Shown: positions 17,638-26,419 of the stretch, in pieces | How positions within the stretch are numbered: the stretch's first letter is position 1 | Layout of the letters: each line of letters starts with the position of its first letter | Assembly (NCBI GenBank): GCA_963837485.1 | Contig: CAWINP010000013.1 | Location: 189,579-253,578, forward strand | Length of the DNA stretch: 64,000 nucleotides | Direction of reading: 5' to 3' | Origin: Solirubrobacter sp963837485 | GTDB taxonomy: Bacteria > Actinomycetota > Thermoleophilia > Solirubrobacterales > Solirubrobacteraceae | Program-made: the position numbers and the translations under genes | The notes under the pieces: model-generated | The model's input: only the letters and a program-made list of their open reading frames with translations | Databases searched by the model: none | Told to the model about the DNA's origin: nothing

Positions 17638-19014
17638 ATGCTTGTCGGCATGGCCGCATCCGTCGAGCCCGGCCGCGCTGCGCGAGGCGAGGTGCCCCGC
17701 TCCTCGCACGCGTTCTGGCAGCAGCCGGCGAACCGCATCGACCCGATCGTGATCCTGCGCAAGCAGTCGCGCCGCCGCATCGCCGAGCTCGTGCCGATCC
17801 GCTACGGCCGGATGCTCGCCTCGCCGTTCGCGTTCTTCCGCGGCGCCGCGGCGGTGATGGCCGCCGACCTCGCCTCCACGCCGGTCACCGGCCTGCGTAC
17901 CCAGCTGTGCGGCGACGCCCACATCGCCAACTTCGGCGGCTACGCCGCGGCCGACCGCCGGCTCGTGTTCGACCTCAATGACTTCGACGAGACGCTTCGC
18001 GGCCCGTGGGAGTGGGACGTCAAGCGGCTGGCCGCCAGCGCCGGCATCGTCGCGCGCGATCTCGGCTTCGAGGCGAGCGACCGGCGCGACGCCGTCACGA
18101 GCGCGGTGCGCTCCTACCGCGTGGCGATGCGCGAGTTCGCGGACATGCGCACGCTCGACGTCTGGTACGCGCGCCAGGAGGTGGAGGCGCTGTTCGACCG
18201 CTGGGGCTCGCGCAGGGATGGTCGCAAGGTGCTCGAGAAGGCGCGCTCGAAGACCAGCCTGCGCGCATTCGCCAAGCTCACGCACGTGGTCGGCGGGCAG
18301 CGCCGGATCATCAGCGACCCGCCGCTGCTGGTGCCGATCGAGGAGCTCGTCCCGGACGCGAGCGACCAGCTGAAGCTCGAGGACGTCCTGCGCGGGCTGG
18401 TGGCGCAGTATCGCGAGACGCTGCCCGACGACCGCCGGCGGCTGATCGACGGCTACGCGCCCGTGCACTTCGCGCGCAAGGTCGTCGGCGTGGGCAGCGT
18501 CGGCACCCGGGCCTGGATCGTGCTGCTGCTCGGACGCGACGCCGACGACCCGCTGTTCCTACAGGTCAAGGAGGCCGAGGCGTCGGTGCTCGAGCCGTTC
18601 GCGGGGCGCAGCGAGTACGCCGCCGCGGGGCGGCGCGTGGTCGAAGGCCAGCGGCTCATGCAGGCCTCGAGCGACATCCTGCTCGGCTGGCTGTCCGACG
18701 TGCCCGGCATCGACGGCCGCCGGCGCGCGTTCTATGTGCGCCAGCTGTGGGATCAGAAGGGCTCCGCTCGGCTGGAGACGCTGCCGGCCGACGAGCTCGC
18801 CGCCTATACCGCGGCGTGCGGCTGGGCGCTGGCCCGGGCCCATGCGTGCACCGGCGACCGCGTGGCGATCGGCGACTACCTGGGGCGCTCGGACCGCTTC
18901 GACCTCGCGCTGGCCGACTTCGCCGAGGCATACGCCGACCAGAACGAGCGCGACCATGCGGAGCTCGCGCAGGCCGTCAAGCGAGGGCGGATCGCCGCCG
19001 AGACCGGAATCTAG
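17638..19014 (+). CDS. DUF2252 family protein
   Basis: 458 aa (ATG 17638; ATG 17650 is also possible). The DUF2252 signature is clear: FFRGAAAVMAADL, LCGDAHIANFGGY, LVFDLNDFDETLRGPWEWDVKRLAAS, then FLQVKEAEASVLEPF and GQRLMQASSDILLGW. The GDAHIANFG and NDFDE segments recall the catalytic and metal loops of aminoglycoside-phosphotransferase-like kinases, and family members are suspected kinases of unknown substrate. No neighbour reveals its role. Confidence 0.85.
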   Translation: MLVGMAASVEPGRAARGEVPRSSHAFWQQPANRIDPIVILRKQSRRRIAELVPIRYGRMLASPFAFFRGAAAVMAADLASTPVTGLRTQLCGDAHIANFGGYAAADRRLVFDLNDFDETLRGPWEWDVKRLAASAGIVARDLGFEASDRRDAVTSAVRSYRVAMREFADMRTLDVWYARQEVEALFDRWGSRRDGRKVLEKARSKTSLRAFAKLTHVVGGQRRIISDPPLLVPIEELVPDASDQLKLEDVLRGLVAQYRETLPDDRRRLIDGYAPVHFARKVVGVGSVGTRAWIVLLLGRDADDPLFLQVKEAEASVLEPFAGRSEYAAAGRRVVEGQRLMQASSDILLGWLSDVPGIDGRRRAFYVRQLWDQKGSARLETLPADELAAYTAACGWALARAHACTGDRVAIGDYLGRSDRFDLALADFAEAYADQNERDHAELAQAVKRGRIAAETGI

Positions 19015-19045
19015 TCCGCTGCGATGAGGCCGTTGCCCGCCCGAG

Positions 19046-19849
19046 TCATGCCGCCTCCTGGAAGCCGGCGGAGCGGGGATCGAGCGGGAGCTCACCGGAG
19101 GCCCAGTAGAACGGGTCGACCGTCTTGTCTCCGAGCAGCTGACGGCGGATCCGAGGCAGGCCGGCCCATTCCGGTACGTCCTCGAACGGGATGTCGCGCG
19201 AGGTCAGCCATCGATAGCTGTACGCCATGAACATCGCGCGTCGGATGCGAGTGCCGAGATTGTCGCGCCGGCGGTGCCAGAGTCGGGCGTCGAACACGGC
19301 GACCGTGCCGGCGGGTCCGAGGATGGGCACCCCGCCGGGCTGCTCCTCGGTGGGGTATCGCGACGCCGTGTCGAGGTGACTGCGAGGCACCACTTCCAGT
19401 GCGCCGTCGTCCGGGGACTCCACGTCGGTGAGGTAGACGGCGACCTTCAGGGTCACCCTCGGCTGGTCGCGCCAGACCAGCCGCATGTCCCGGCCCATCA
19501 GGCCGTTGTCGCGATGCCAGCGGCGCGCACCGGTGGGCGGGTGCGGCGGGTGGACGTCCAGGTGGGAGTGATTGATGTAGACGTTGGGGGAGAGAAGCTC
19601 GACCGCCAGCGCCAAGAGGGGTGGCCAGTCGACGACCGCCGCCAGATCGGGGTGCTGCGCCAGGCCTGAGAGTTGGTGAAGCTGCCCCGCGGTGCCGGCC
19701 TCGGGGGATCGGGCGGCCACCTCGTCCACCGCCCGAAGCAGACGGCGAGCGAGGGGCCGTTCGAGGACTCCGACCACGGACCAGCCTTCGTCCGCCACAG
19801 TCTTGGCCAGCTCCGCGGTAGTGGTCTCTGCCGGTGTGCCGTAGGTCAT
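19046..19849 (-). CDS. Phytanoyl-CoA-dioxygenase-like Fe(II)/2-oxoglutarate enzyme under a VanR-type promoter
   Basis: 267 aa from ATG 19849. It has a PhyH-type jelly roll: facial triad H112-x-D114 in RRWHRDNG and distal H192 in ARLWHRRRDN, with Arg residues 193-204 positioned to hold 2-oxoglutarate. VYLTDVESPDDGALEVVPRSH is the usual strand region. Its upstream 65 nt repeat the VanR-box promoter found before vanH and the carboxypeptidase, with identical spacing to the start. It would therefore be induced with the glycopeptide-resistance genes. Possible roles are hydroxylation of a cell-wall precursor or of the antibiotic; no substrate evidence exists. A TTG at 19861 is an alternative start. 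Confidence 0.82.
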   Translation of the reverse strand: MTYGTPAETTTAELAKTVADEGWSVVGVLERPLARRLLRAVDEVAARSPEAGTAGQLHQLSGLAQHPDLAAVVDWPPLLALAVELLSPNVYINHSHLDVHPPHPPTGARRWHRDNGLMGRDMRLVWRDQPRVTLKVAVYLTDVESPDDGALEVVPRSHLDTASRYPTEEQPGGVPILGPAGTVAVFDARLWHRRRDNLGTRIRRAMFMAYSYRWLTSRDIPFEDVPEWAGLPRIRRQLLGDKTVDPFYWASGELPLDPRSAGFQEAA

Positions 19850-19872
19850 GCCTCCAGTCAAGGCGGCGTGGT

Positions 19873-19914
19873 GTTGCCAGCACGTATGTGGTTTTCGATA
19901 TGCCGGCGATATGC
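19873..19914 (-). promoter_or_regulatory. VanR-box promoter A (dioxygenase gene)
   Basis: Read on the minus strand, direct repeats GCATATCG-CCG-GCATATCG (11-bp period, as for OmpR-class regulators) are followed by AAAACCACATACGTGCTGGC. The dioxygenase ATG is exactly 65 nt after the first base of the box. Copies B and C share the sequence and the distance. Confidence 0.85.
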
Positions 19915-19926
19915 GTACTGCCGGCT

Positions 19927-20607
19927 CTACGGCGCCTTGTCGGAGCCGGCGATCACGATCACCGTCGCGTCTGGAGCGAGGGCGCGGCTGTCGGCGGCAA
20001 CCGGCTCACGCCGGCTGATTCCGACCCTGGCGCCGACCGCCTTCGCCTCGGCCTGGTGTCCGGGCGCGTACTGGACGACCGACTCGGCGAGCTGTTTGTC
20101 GGGGTAGTCATTGATCGTGCCCTGCTTGAAGCCGGCCGCGGCCATCTGGTCGCTCAGCGCGGCCGCCAGGCCGGGAACCGTCGTGCCGTTGAGGACGGCA
20201 ACCGTGACATTGGCGGGGTTGACCGCGGCGCCGTCGCGTTTCGGCTTGTTGTGCAACCCGTTGCTCGCCTGCGCGTTGCCGGAATTGTCACCGCCGCCGC
20301 CGGTCAGCTGGGTGACGCCGTAGGCGGCCGCGCCGCCGAGCACGAGCAGGCCGGCGAGGGCGACCGCGACATGGCGTGTGCCGATGCGGCGGTTCCGGGG
20401 CTCCGAGCGCCGCGGGCTGATCACGGTCTGCTGGTGGACGACGGCGGCGGAGACGCCCTGCCCCGAGCGCTCGGGTGCTCGACCGGCCCACTCGCGCAGC
20501 CGCTTGAGCTCACGCGCCTGCGAGAGGTAGAGGGCCGAGAGCAAGGCCTGGCCCACGACCGCGGCCACCCCCGTGACGGCGCCGATCTCCTGGACTATCT
20601 CCAGCAA
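19927..20607 (-). CDS. Membrane-anchored LytR_C-domain protein in the van operon
   Basis: About 226 aa. Residues ~75-95 form a membrane helix (HVAVALAGLLVLGGAAAYGV). A Gly/Asn-rich linker follows, then a LytR C-terminal domain (VTVAVLNGTTVPGLAAALSDQMAAAGF ... VVQYAPGHQAEAKAVG ... DATVIVIAG). It lacks the LCP catalytic domain, so it is not itself a wall-teichoic-acid or arabinogalactan ligase. The start is uncertain: TTG 20607, which overlaps the murF stop, is preferred because no ATG/GTG lies close. It presumably acts at the cell envelope alongside murF and vanHAX. Confidence 0.7.
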   Translation of the reverse strand: MLEIVQEIGAVTGVAAVVGQALLSALYLSQARELKRLREWAGRAPERSGQGVSAAVVHQQTVISPRRSEPRNRRIGTRHVAVALAGLLVLGGAAAYGVTQLTGGGGDNSGNAQASNGLHNKPKRDGAAVNPANVTVAVLNGTTVPGLAAALSDQMAAAGFKQGTINDYPDKQLAESVVQYAPGHQAEAKAVGARVGISRREPVAADSRALAPDATVIVIAGSDKAP

Positions 20608-20609
20608 GG

Positions 20610-21956
20610 CTACGCGGCCGCGCCGGCGCCGGGGGTGAGCGATGGTGCGCCCTCGGCCTCGCCGTAGGCGCGCACCACGTCTTCGAGTCGCGTCACGCGG
20701 CTGCCCTTGACCAGCGCTGCGTCGCCCGGGCCCATCGTCTGCAGCACGGCAACGGCCTCGTCGACACCCGTCACGTGCGCCTCGCCATAGAGCGCGGTCT
20801 CGTATCCCACCACCTCGATCCCGAGCTCCTCCGCCACACGGGCGATCCGGCGGTGCTCGGACCGGCTCTGGTCCCCGAGCTCGGCCATCAGCCCGAGGAC
20901 TGCCAGCTTGCGTTCGCCCGGCAAGGCGGCCAGCGAGCGCACGGCCGCCTCGGCCGACGCGGGGATCGCGTTGAAGCAGTCGACGACCAGGACGGGGCCG
21001 CCGGGCACGTGATGAACCTCCATACGCCAAGGCGAGCCCTGGCTCACCGCCAGTGCCGCGGCCACGGCGTCGATGGGGACCCCACACCACAGCGCGGCGG
21101 TCGCCGCGGCCAGCGCGTTGGGGATCTGCTGCACGCCGTGCAACGCCAGCCGGACGTCGGCGTGCCCCCACGGCGACGACAGGCGGAACCGCGCACGCAG
21201 GTCCCGGTCGAGCCTGACGTCGCCGGCCCGCACGTCGGCGTCGGCACCCAGCGCGTACCCCAGCACGGGACACGCGCTCAGCGACGCCATGTCGCGGACC
21301 CGGGGGTCGTCGAAGTTCAAGACCGCGACGCCCGATGCCGGCAGGGCGGCCACGAGCTCGCCCTTCGCGCGGGCCACGCCGTCGAGGTCACCCAAGTACG
21401 CCACGTGCGCCATGTCGACGCTGGTCACGATGCCGACGTCGGGTCTTGCGACCTCGGCCAGCCGCTCGATGTCCCCGATACGCCTGGCTCCCATCTCGAG
21501 GACCACCCACCGCGCGGCGTCCGGCGCGTTGAGCAGCGTCAGAGGGAGGCCCAGCTCGTTGTTGAAGGATCTCGCGCTCGCGGCGGTGGGAAACGTCGAC
21601 GCCAGACAGCCGGCCAGGAGGTCCTTGGTGGTGGTCTTGCCCACCGACCCCGTGATGCCGATCGCGCCGTCGACCCGACCCCGGGCCATCACGCCGAGGC
21701 TCAACAGTGCGGCCGAGGTATCGCGCACGCGGATGGCCGTCCCGCCGCCCGGCTCCTGTGCGGTGAGGTAGGCCGGCGCGCCCGCCTCGAGCGCCGCCGG
21801 GATGAACGCGTGGCCGTCGCGCTCGCCCACGATGGGCGCGTAGAGCTGCCCCGGCCGGATCGTCCTCGAGTCGATGCTCGCGCCTTCGATGCCGACGTCA
21901 GGCCCGACCAGCTCACCGCCGAGATGGGCCGTCAGTTCAGATGTGGAGCAGCGCAT
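20610..21956 (-). CDS. murF: UDP-MurNAc-tripeptide:D-Ala-D-X ligase in the van operon
   Basis: 448 aa Mur ligase. The P-loop is GITGSVGKTTTKDLLAG, then FNNELGLPLTLL, VLEMGARRIGDIERL, DFDDPR-like NFDDPRVRDM and IPNALAAATAALW. The ATG at 21956 lies within vanX (20-nt overlap). A dedicated second MurF beside vanHAX probably prefers D-Ala-D-Lac over D-Ala-D-Ala, as inferred for the murF2 genes of glycopeptide producers. It completes the set of enzymes needed to build a depsipeptide-ended precursor. Confidence 0.9.
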   Translation of the reverse strand: MRCSTSELTAHLGGELVGPDVGIEGASIDSRTIRPGQLYAPIVGERDGHAFIPAALEAGAPAYLTAQEPGGGTAIRVRDTSAALLSLGVMARGRVDGAIGITGSVGKTTTKDLLAGCLASTFPTAASARSFNNELGLPLTLLNAPDAARWVVLEMGARRIGDIERLAEVARPDVGIVTSVDMAHVAYLGDLDGVARAKGELVAALPASGVAVLNFDDPRVRDMASLSACPVLGYALGADADVRAGDVRLDRDLRARFRLSSPWGHADVRLALHGVQQIPNALAAATAALWCGVPIDAVAAALAVSQGSPWRMEVHHVPGGPVLVVDCFNAIPASAEAAVRSLAALPGERKLAVLGLMAELGDQSRSEHRRIARVAEELGIEVVGYETALYGEAHVTGVDEAVAVLQTMGPGDAALVKGSRVTRLEDVVRAYGEAEGAPSLTPGAGAAA

Positions 21957-22563
21957 GGGCGATGGGGAAATCGAAGTAGGTGTCGGGATAGGGCTCGGCC
22001 TTGAGCGTGTAGTGCCACCACTCGCACTCGTATGAGCTGAAGCCGCAAGCCTCCATGACAGAGCGAAGGTCCTGGCGGTTTCTCGCCTCGACTTGCGTGA
22101 TTCCTCGCGCTCCATGATGCGAGATCGCATCCATCAAGTCATAGTCGCCGCCCATGGGGGCAAGCTCTCCGGTAGCCAGGTGATAGAGCGTCAAATCAAC
22201 CGTGCTGCCCCGGCTGTGGCCCGACTTCGCGGCCACATATCCCCGTTCGAACATCTCCGCCTTGTTGATGTTGGGGTAGTGCCGAGGCTTCGTCCGGCCA
22301 TCCTCTGGCAGCTGCGCCCACCGCAGAAAGCAGTCCACGGCGCGCTGAGGGCGATAGCCATCCCACACGAGCAAGCCGAAGCCAAGCGATGCGGCCGCTC
22401 GTTGCGCACTTTGCAGGGCTGCGCACAGGGCCCTCGTGCCGACGATGCGATTGGCCAGGTATCCGTCCACCGGCTTGCCGGTGAAGTTGTCCCACGTGGC
22501 GTACTTGGCGTCCCACCGCAGTCCGGCGACGAGCTCGTCGACAAAGACGAAATCCTTGTTCAT
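21937..22563 (-). CDS. vanX: D-Ala-D-Ala dipeptidase VanX
   Basis: 208 aa. The zinc ligands and catalytic Glu fall at the same residue numbers as in classical VanX: H116 and D123 (SGHSRGSTVDLTL), E181 and H184 (CEWWHY), plus R71 in WDGYRPQRAV. It hydrolyses free D-Ala-D-Ala so that D-Ala-D-Lac enters the precursor. The ATG overlaps the ligase stop by 4 nt. G+C is visibly lower than in housekeeping neighbours. Confidence 0.95.
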   Translation of the reverse strand: MNKDFVFVDELVAGLRWDAKYATWDNFTGKPVDGYLANRIVGTRALCAALQSAQRAAASLGFGLLVWDGYRPQRAVDCFLRWAQLPEDGRTKPRHYPNINKAEMFERGYVAAKSGHSRGSTVDLTLYHLATGELAPMGGDYDLMDAISHHGARGITQVEARNRQDLRSVMEACGFSSYECEWWHYTLKAEPYPDTYFDFPIAHALLHI

Positions 22564-23597
22564 CGCCCGTTAGGAGTCAGTGCCAGCGCCACCATGCGGT
22601 CGATCACGTCGGCAAGCGGCAGTCCTGCCGCCGCCATCATTCTCGGGTACCGGCTGTAGGACGTCATGCCGGGCAAGGTGTTGACCTCGTTGAGGACCAC
22701 CTGCCCATCGGCCTTGAGGAACATGTCCACCCGCGACAGTCCCCCGCATCCCAAGGCGCGATATACAGCCTTTGCCGTCTCCTGAACGAGCGAGCGTGAC
22801 GCTTCTGAGATATCCGCGGGAACGGTGACGGTCGAGTTGTCGGAACCGCGTTCGGGCTCGTCCTCCTGATGGATCCTGAAGAAGCCGTGAGACAGCGCGA
22901 TCTGATCGACTTCGCCGGCAAGCAGATCCTGATCGTTCCCCAAGACGGCACATCCGACCTCGCTGCCGACGACCGCCTCTTCGATCAGCACCTTCGAGTC
23001 GTACTGCCGTGCGACTTCCACCGCACTCGGCAACTCGTCCTTGCGAGATGCCTTGCTGACGCCGAACGACGAGCCCGAGCGGGCCGGTTTCACGAAGACG
23101 GGATAGGTGAGCTGGTCGGGATCGATCTTCTCGTTCGCGGTGACGGTCCAGAAGTTCGGCGTGGCGACCCCCGCGGCTCTGGCGACCATGTACGTCAGGG
23201 ACTTGTCCATGCACAGGGCGGAGCTTTGGATGTCGCAGCCTGCATAGGGGATGCCGGAGAGCTCCAACAAGCCCTGCATCGCGCCGTCTTCGCCGAGCTT
23301 GCCGTGCAGGACGGGCAACACGAGGTCCAGGCCGATCGTCTCGTATCGTCCTTGCTCCAGGACGAGCAATCCGCGTGCGCTTCTGTCCGGTGACAGGACG
23401 GCCGGACGGCTTCCGGTTTCCCAATCTGCGTCAGGGCCGTCGCACAGCTTCCACGCACCGCTCGTGGTGATCCCGACGTAGAACGGCTCGTACCTCGCGA
23501 CGTCGAGGTGTCTTGCGACCTCTTGCGCGGACTTGACGGAGATCGGATGTTCTTCGGAGCAGCCGCCGAAGATGATCCCGAGCTTCAACCTATCCAT
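22560..23597 (-). CDS. vanA: D-alanine-D-lactate ligase (VanA/VanB type)
   Basis: 345 aa ATP-grasp ligase. N-terminal GGCSEEHPISVKSA, phosphate-binding KPARSGSSFGVSK and C-terminal VLNEVNTLPGMTSYSRYP are all present. The omega loop reads SHGFFRIHQEDEPERGSD with His at 243, corresponding to VanA His244, which favours D-lactate over D-Ala. It is therefore the D-Lac rather than the D-Ser or housekeeping Ddl type. It overlaps vanH by 8 nt and vanX by 4 nt, forming the canonical vanHAX order. Confidence 0.94.
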   Translation of the reverse strand: MDRLKLGIIFGGCSEEHPISVKSAQEVARHLDVARYEPFYVGITTSGAWKLCDGPDADWETGSRPAVLSPDRSARGLLVLEQGRYETIGLDLVLPVLHGKLGEDGAMQGLLELSGIPYAGCDIQSSALCMDKSLTYMVARAAGVATPNFWTVTANEKIDPDQLTYPVFVKPARSGSSFGVSKASRKDELPSAVEVARQYDSKVLIEEAVVGSEVGCAVLGNDQDLLAGEVDQIALSHGFFRIHQEDEPERGSDNSTVTVPADISEASRSLVQETAKAVYRALGCGGLSRVDMFLKADGQVVLNEVNTLPGMTSYSRYPRMMAAAGLPLADVIDRMVALALTPNGR

Positions 23598-24609
23598 GCC
23601 GACTCCGCCCGCAATAGATCAGGCAGTTGGTCAGGGATTGCTCTACGGCGTCGCTGAGGGCGTGGTCCGTGTAATAGGCGGTGTGCGGACTGATCAGCAC
23701 GTTCGGGAGCTTGTGCAACCGCAGCAGCAGCTGGCTTTCGATCGGCCTGTGGCTGCAGTCGGCGTAGAAGATCCCTTCCTCGCCTTCGAGGACGTCCAGC
23801 GCCGCGCCGCCCAGGCTGCCGCTTTCCACGGCGCAGACCAGCGCCTCGGTGTCGATGAGCGCGCCGCGTGCGGTGTTGACGATCACCGCGCCGTGCTTCA
23901 TCCGCTCGATACGGCGACGGTCGAGGAGATGGAGCGTCTCCGCGGTGAGTGGCGTATGGAGCGTCACGATGTCGCTCTGCTCGAGCAACGCTCCGAGAGT
24001 GACGTAGTCGGCAGAGGTCGTGGGCCGAGTGTCATAGGCGAGGGTTCGGCAGCCAAACCCGCGCAGCCGGTCCATGACCGCGCCGCCGATCCGTCCCGTT
24101 CCAATCACTCCGACGGTGAGGTCGCGTAGCTCTCTCCCTCGCACGTCGTTCAATCTGTAGTCATGAACGTCTGTACGCCTGATGAGGCATCTGGCATGTC
24201 GTATCGCCATCAGCATCAGCATCAGCGTGTAGTCGGCGACGCTGTCGGGCGAGTAGGCGACGGTTCCGACCGAGATGCCCACGCTCTCCGCGTAGCTCAC
24301 ATCGATGTGGTTGTATCCGACGCTTCTTGTGGAGATGTACGTCACGCCTGCGTCGCTGAGCGCAAGCAGCGTGGAGTTCGTGACTTGCGTCTTGTGACCG
24401 ACGCTGATGCATCGGTTTCCGAGTGCCAGTCCGATGTTGCCTTCGGACACCGCGGCCTCGGTGATCGTCGGCACGACGCCAAGGCGAGGCGCCAGCGCTC
24501 GGAACAGGGCGGCCTCGTCCTGTCCGCACCCGTAGATCGTGATCCCCATGGTTGGGACGGACGACGGCGCCGGCCGGCGCGCGGCTCGTATCGGTTCGCT
24601 GCCGATCAT
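23590..24609 (-). CDS. vanH: D-lactate dehydrogenase VanH
   Basis: 339 aa from ATG 24609. It reduces pyruvate to D-lactate for the VanA-type ligase. It has a D-2-hydroxyacid dehydrogenase fold: GVIGTGRIGGAV (NAD site), Arg in TARGALIDT, Glu near GEEGIFYAD and His in ISPHTAYYT. ITIYGCGQDEAALF and YISTRSVGYNHID closely resemble actinomycete VanH. A short N-terminal extension before MGITIYGCG is common in that group and fits ATG 24609, exactly 65 nt after VanR box B; ATG 24549 is an alternative. Confidence 0.94.
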   Translation of the reverse strand: MIGSEPIRAARRPAPSSVPTMGITIYGCGQDEAALFRALAPRLGVVPTITEAAVSEGNIGLALGNRCISVGHKTQVTNSTLLALSDAGVTYISTRSVGYNHIDVSYAESVGISVGTVAYSPDSVADYTLMLMLMAIRHARCLIRRTDVHDYRLNDVRGRELRDLTVGVIGTGRIGGAVMDRLRGFGCRTLAYDTRPTTSADYVTLGALLEQSDIVTLHTPLTAETLHLLDRRRIERMKHGAVIVNTARGALIDTEALVCAVESGSLGGAALDVLEGEEGIFYADCSHRPIESQLLLRLHKLPNVLISPHTAYYTDHALSDAVEQSLTNCLIYCGRSRHG

Positions 24610-24617
24610 GCTCTCAG

Positions 24618-25637
24618 TCAAGGCAGCGGGGGGTTGCCGGGGCGTATGTGGTCTTGGATATGCCGGCGATATGCGAGGCGGTCGACCAGCTGCTTGGCCG
24701 CAGACAGCCCGGCGTTGAGCAGGTTGTCTCCTCGCTGCCCGAGCACCACGCCGATCACCGAGTGGGTGCCGCTCGCGGTCGACCACACGGCCCGGAACAT
24801 CAAGCAGCCGCCGGCCGCCTCGTCTGAGCCGGTCTTCATTCCGACGAACCCGTCATGGCCGAGCAGGGCGTTGGTGTTGGTCACCTCGCCGGCGACCGGC
24901 AGCCAGTACCTGCGGGTGGCCATCATGGCCGCGAGCGTCTCGTCGGAGGCCACCACCTGCGCCAGACGCAGCTGATCGCGGGCTGTCGAGACCGTGCCGT
25001 CGTCGTATCCGCTTGGATCGGTGTAGGTCGTGCGAGACATCCCCAGCGCGCGCGCCGTGTCGTTCATCTCCGCGACGAAGGAGGCCACGCTGCCGGAGAC
25101 CTGACGCGCGACGAGCACCGCGACGTTGTTCGCGGACGGCAACAGGATCGCGATCAGCGCTTCCCGCTCGGTGAGCTGCTCGCCGGCGCGGACGGCGACA
25201 ATCGACTGGCCGTCGCGGCGCCTGGTCTCGGTGTCGACGACATCGCCCTCACCGACCGCGAATCGCGGGCCGCTCTCGTCCGCGTGCAGCGGGTAGTGCT
25301 GGAGCACGACGTAGGCGGTCATCACCTTTGCCACGCTGGCGATCGGGACCGGCTGCTGGTGCGGGCTCACCGCCGGCCGGCCGTCGTCGAGCACGTACGC
25401 CCCCTGTCCGCGAAGCGGCCAGCCGTCCGTCGACGGGTGGCTGCGATCCTTGCCGTCGACTACGGCGCTGGGGTTCCCGTCGCCGCCGAGGTAGCCGTGG
25501 TCCTCGCCGTTGAGCAGGTGGCGGGGTGCCGCGAACGCCGTGGCGGCGAGGAGGGCGAGTACGACGACGAGCAGTGCGCGGCGGCGGGCGTACGGGGTGC
25601 GGCGCGCTGCCGTTCGTGCAGGTTCGCTGTAGCTCAC
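24618..25637 (-). CDS. Serine D,D-carboxypeptidase (S11/PBP5-like), VanY-like role
   Basis: 339 aa, GTG start. A membrane/signal helix (about 20-37) is followed by a penicillin-binding fold: S101-V-A-K104, S168-A-N170, and K268-T-G. The usual C-terminal PBP5 anchor domain is missing. It probably removes terminal D-Ala from pentapeptides that escaped the VanX route, the job done by zinc VanY or by VanY(D)-type penicillin-binding enzymes elsewhere. Its start sits exactly 65 nt from VanR box C. Its last codons contain VanR box B, so its 3' end doubles as the vanH promoter. Confidence 0.9.
   Translation of the reverse strand: MSYSEPARTAARRTPYARRRALLVVVLALLAATAFAAPRHLLNGEDHGYLGGDGNPSAVVDGKDRSHPSTDGWPLRGQGAYVLDDGRPAVSPHQQPVPIASVAKVMTAYVVLQHYPLHADESGPRFAVGEGDVVDTETRRRDGQSIVAVRAGEQLTEREALIAILLPSANNVAVLVARQVSGSVASFVAEMNDTARALGMSRTTYTDPSGYDDGTVSTARDQLRLAQVVASDETLAAMMATRRYWLPVAGEVTNTNALLGHDGFVGMKTGSDEAAGGCLMFRAVWSTASGTHSVIGVVLGQRGDNLLNAGLSAAKQLVDRLAYRRHIQDHIRPGNPPLP
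24632..24674 (-). promoter_or_regulatory. VanR-box promoter B (vanH operon)
   Basis: Minus strand: GCATATCG-CCG-GCATATCC, then AAGACCACATACGCCCCGG. It lies inside the 3' coding end of the carboxypeptidase gene. The leader CTTGACTGAGAGCATG parallels CTTGACTGGAGGCATG of promoter A. Distance to the vanH ATG is 65 nt. Confidence 0.85.
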
Positions 25638-25660
25638 GCCGCGATTGAACGCGGCGGCGT

Positions 25661-25702
25661 GTTGCCAGCACGTATGCGATTTTCGATATGCCGACGATAT
25701 GC
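25661..25702. promoter_or_regulatory. VanR-box promoter C, shared by the carboxypeptidase gene (-) and vanR (+)
   Basis: Minus strand: GCATATCG-TCG-GCATATCG, then AAAATCGCATACGTGCTGGC; the carboxypeptidase GTG is again 65 nt downstream, after a CGCCGCG/CGCGGCG hairpin. On the plus strand only 21 bp separate the box from vanR, whose -10 (TAGCAT, 25712-25717) is 6 nt from the GTG. That implies a leaderless, autoregulated vanRS transcript. Confidence 0.8.
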
Positions 25703-25723
25703 GGCGGCTCGTAGCATCGAAGC

Positions 25724-26411
<688 letters not shown>

Positions 26412-26419
<8 letters not shown>

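Noticed and set aside
19849..19861. TTG 19861 as start of the dioxygenase
   Set aside because: ATG 19849 has the same 65-nt distance from the VanR box as vanH and the carboxypeptidase starts.
22560..23597. Housekeeping D-Ala-D-Ala ligase
   Set aside because: The omega-loop FRIHQE with His243 and the vanH/vanX neighbours indicate the D-lactate-using type.
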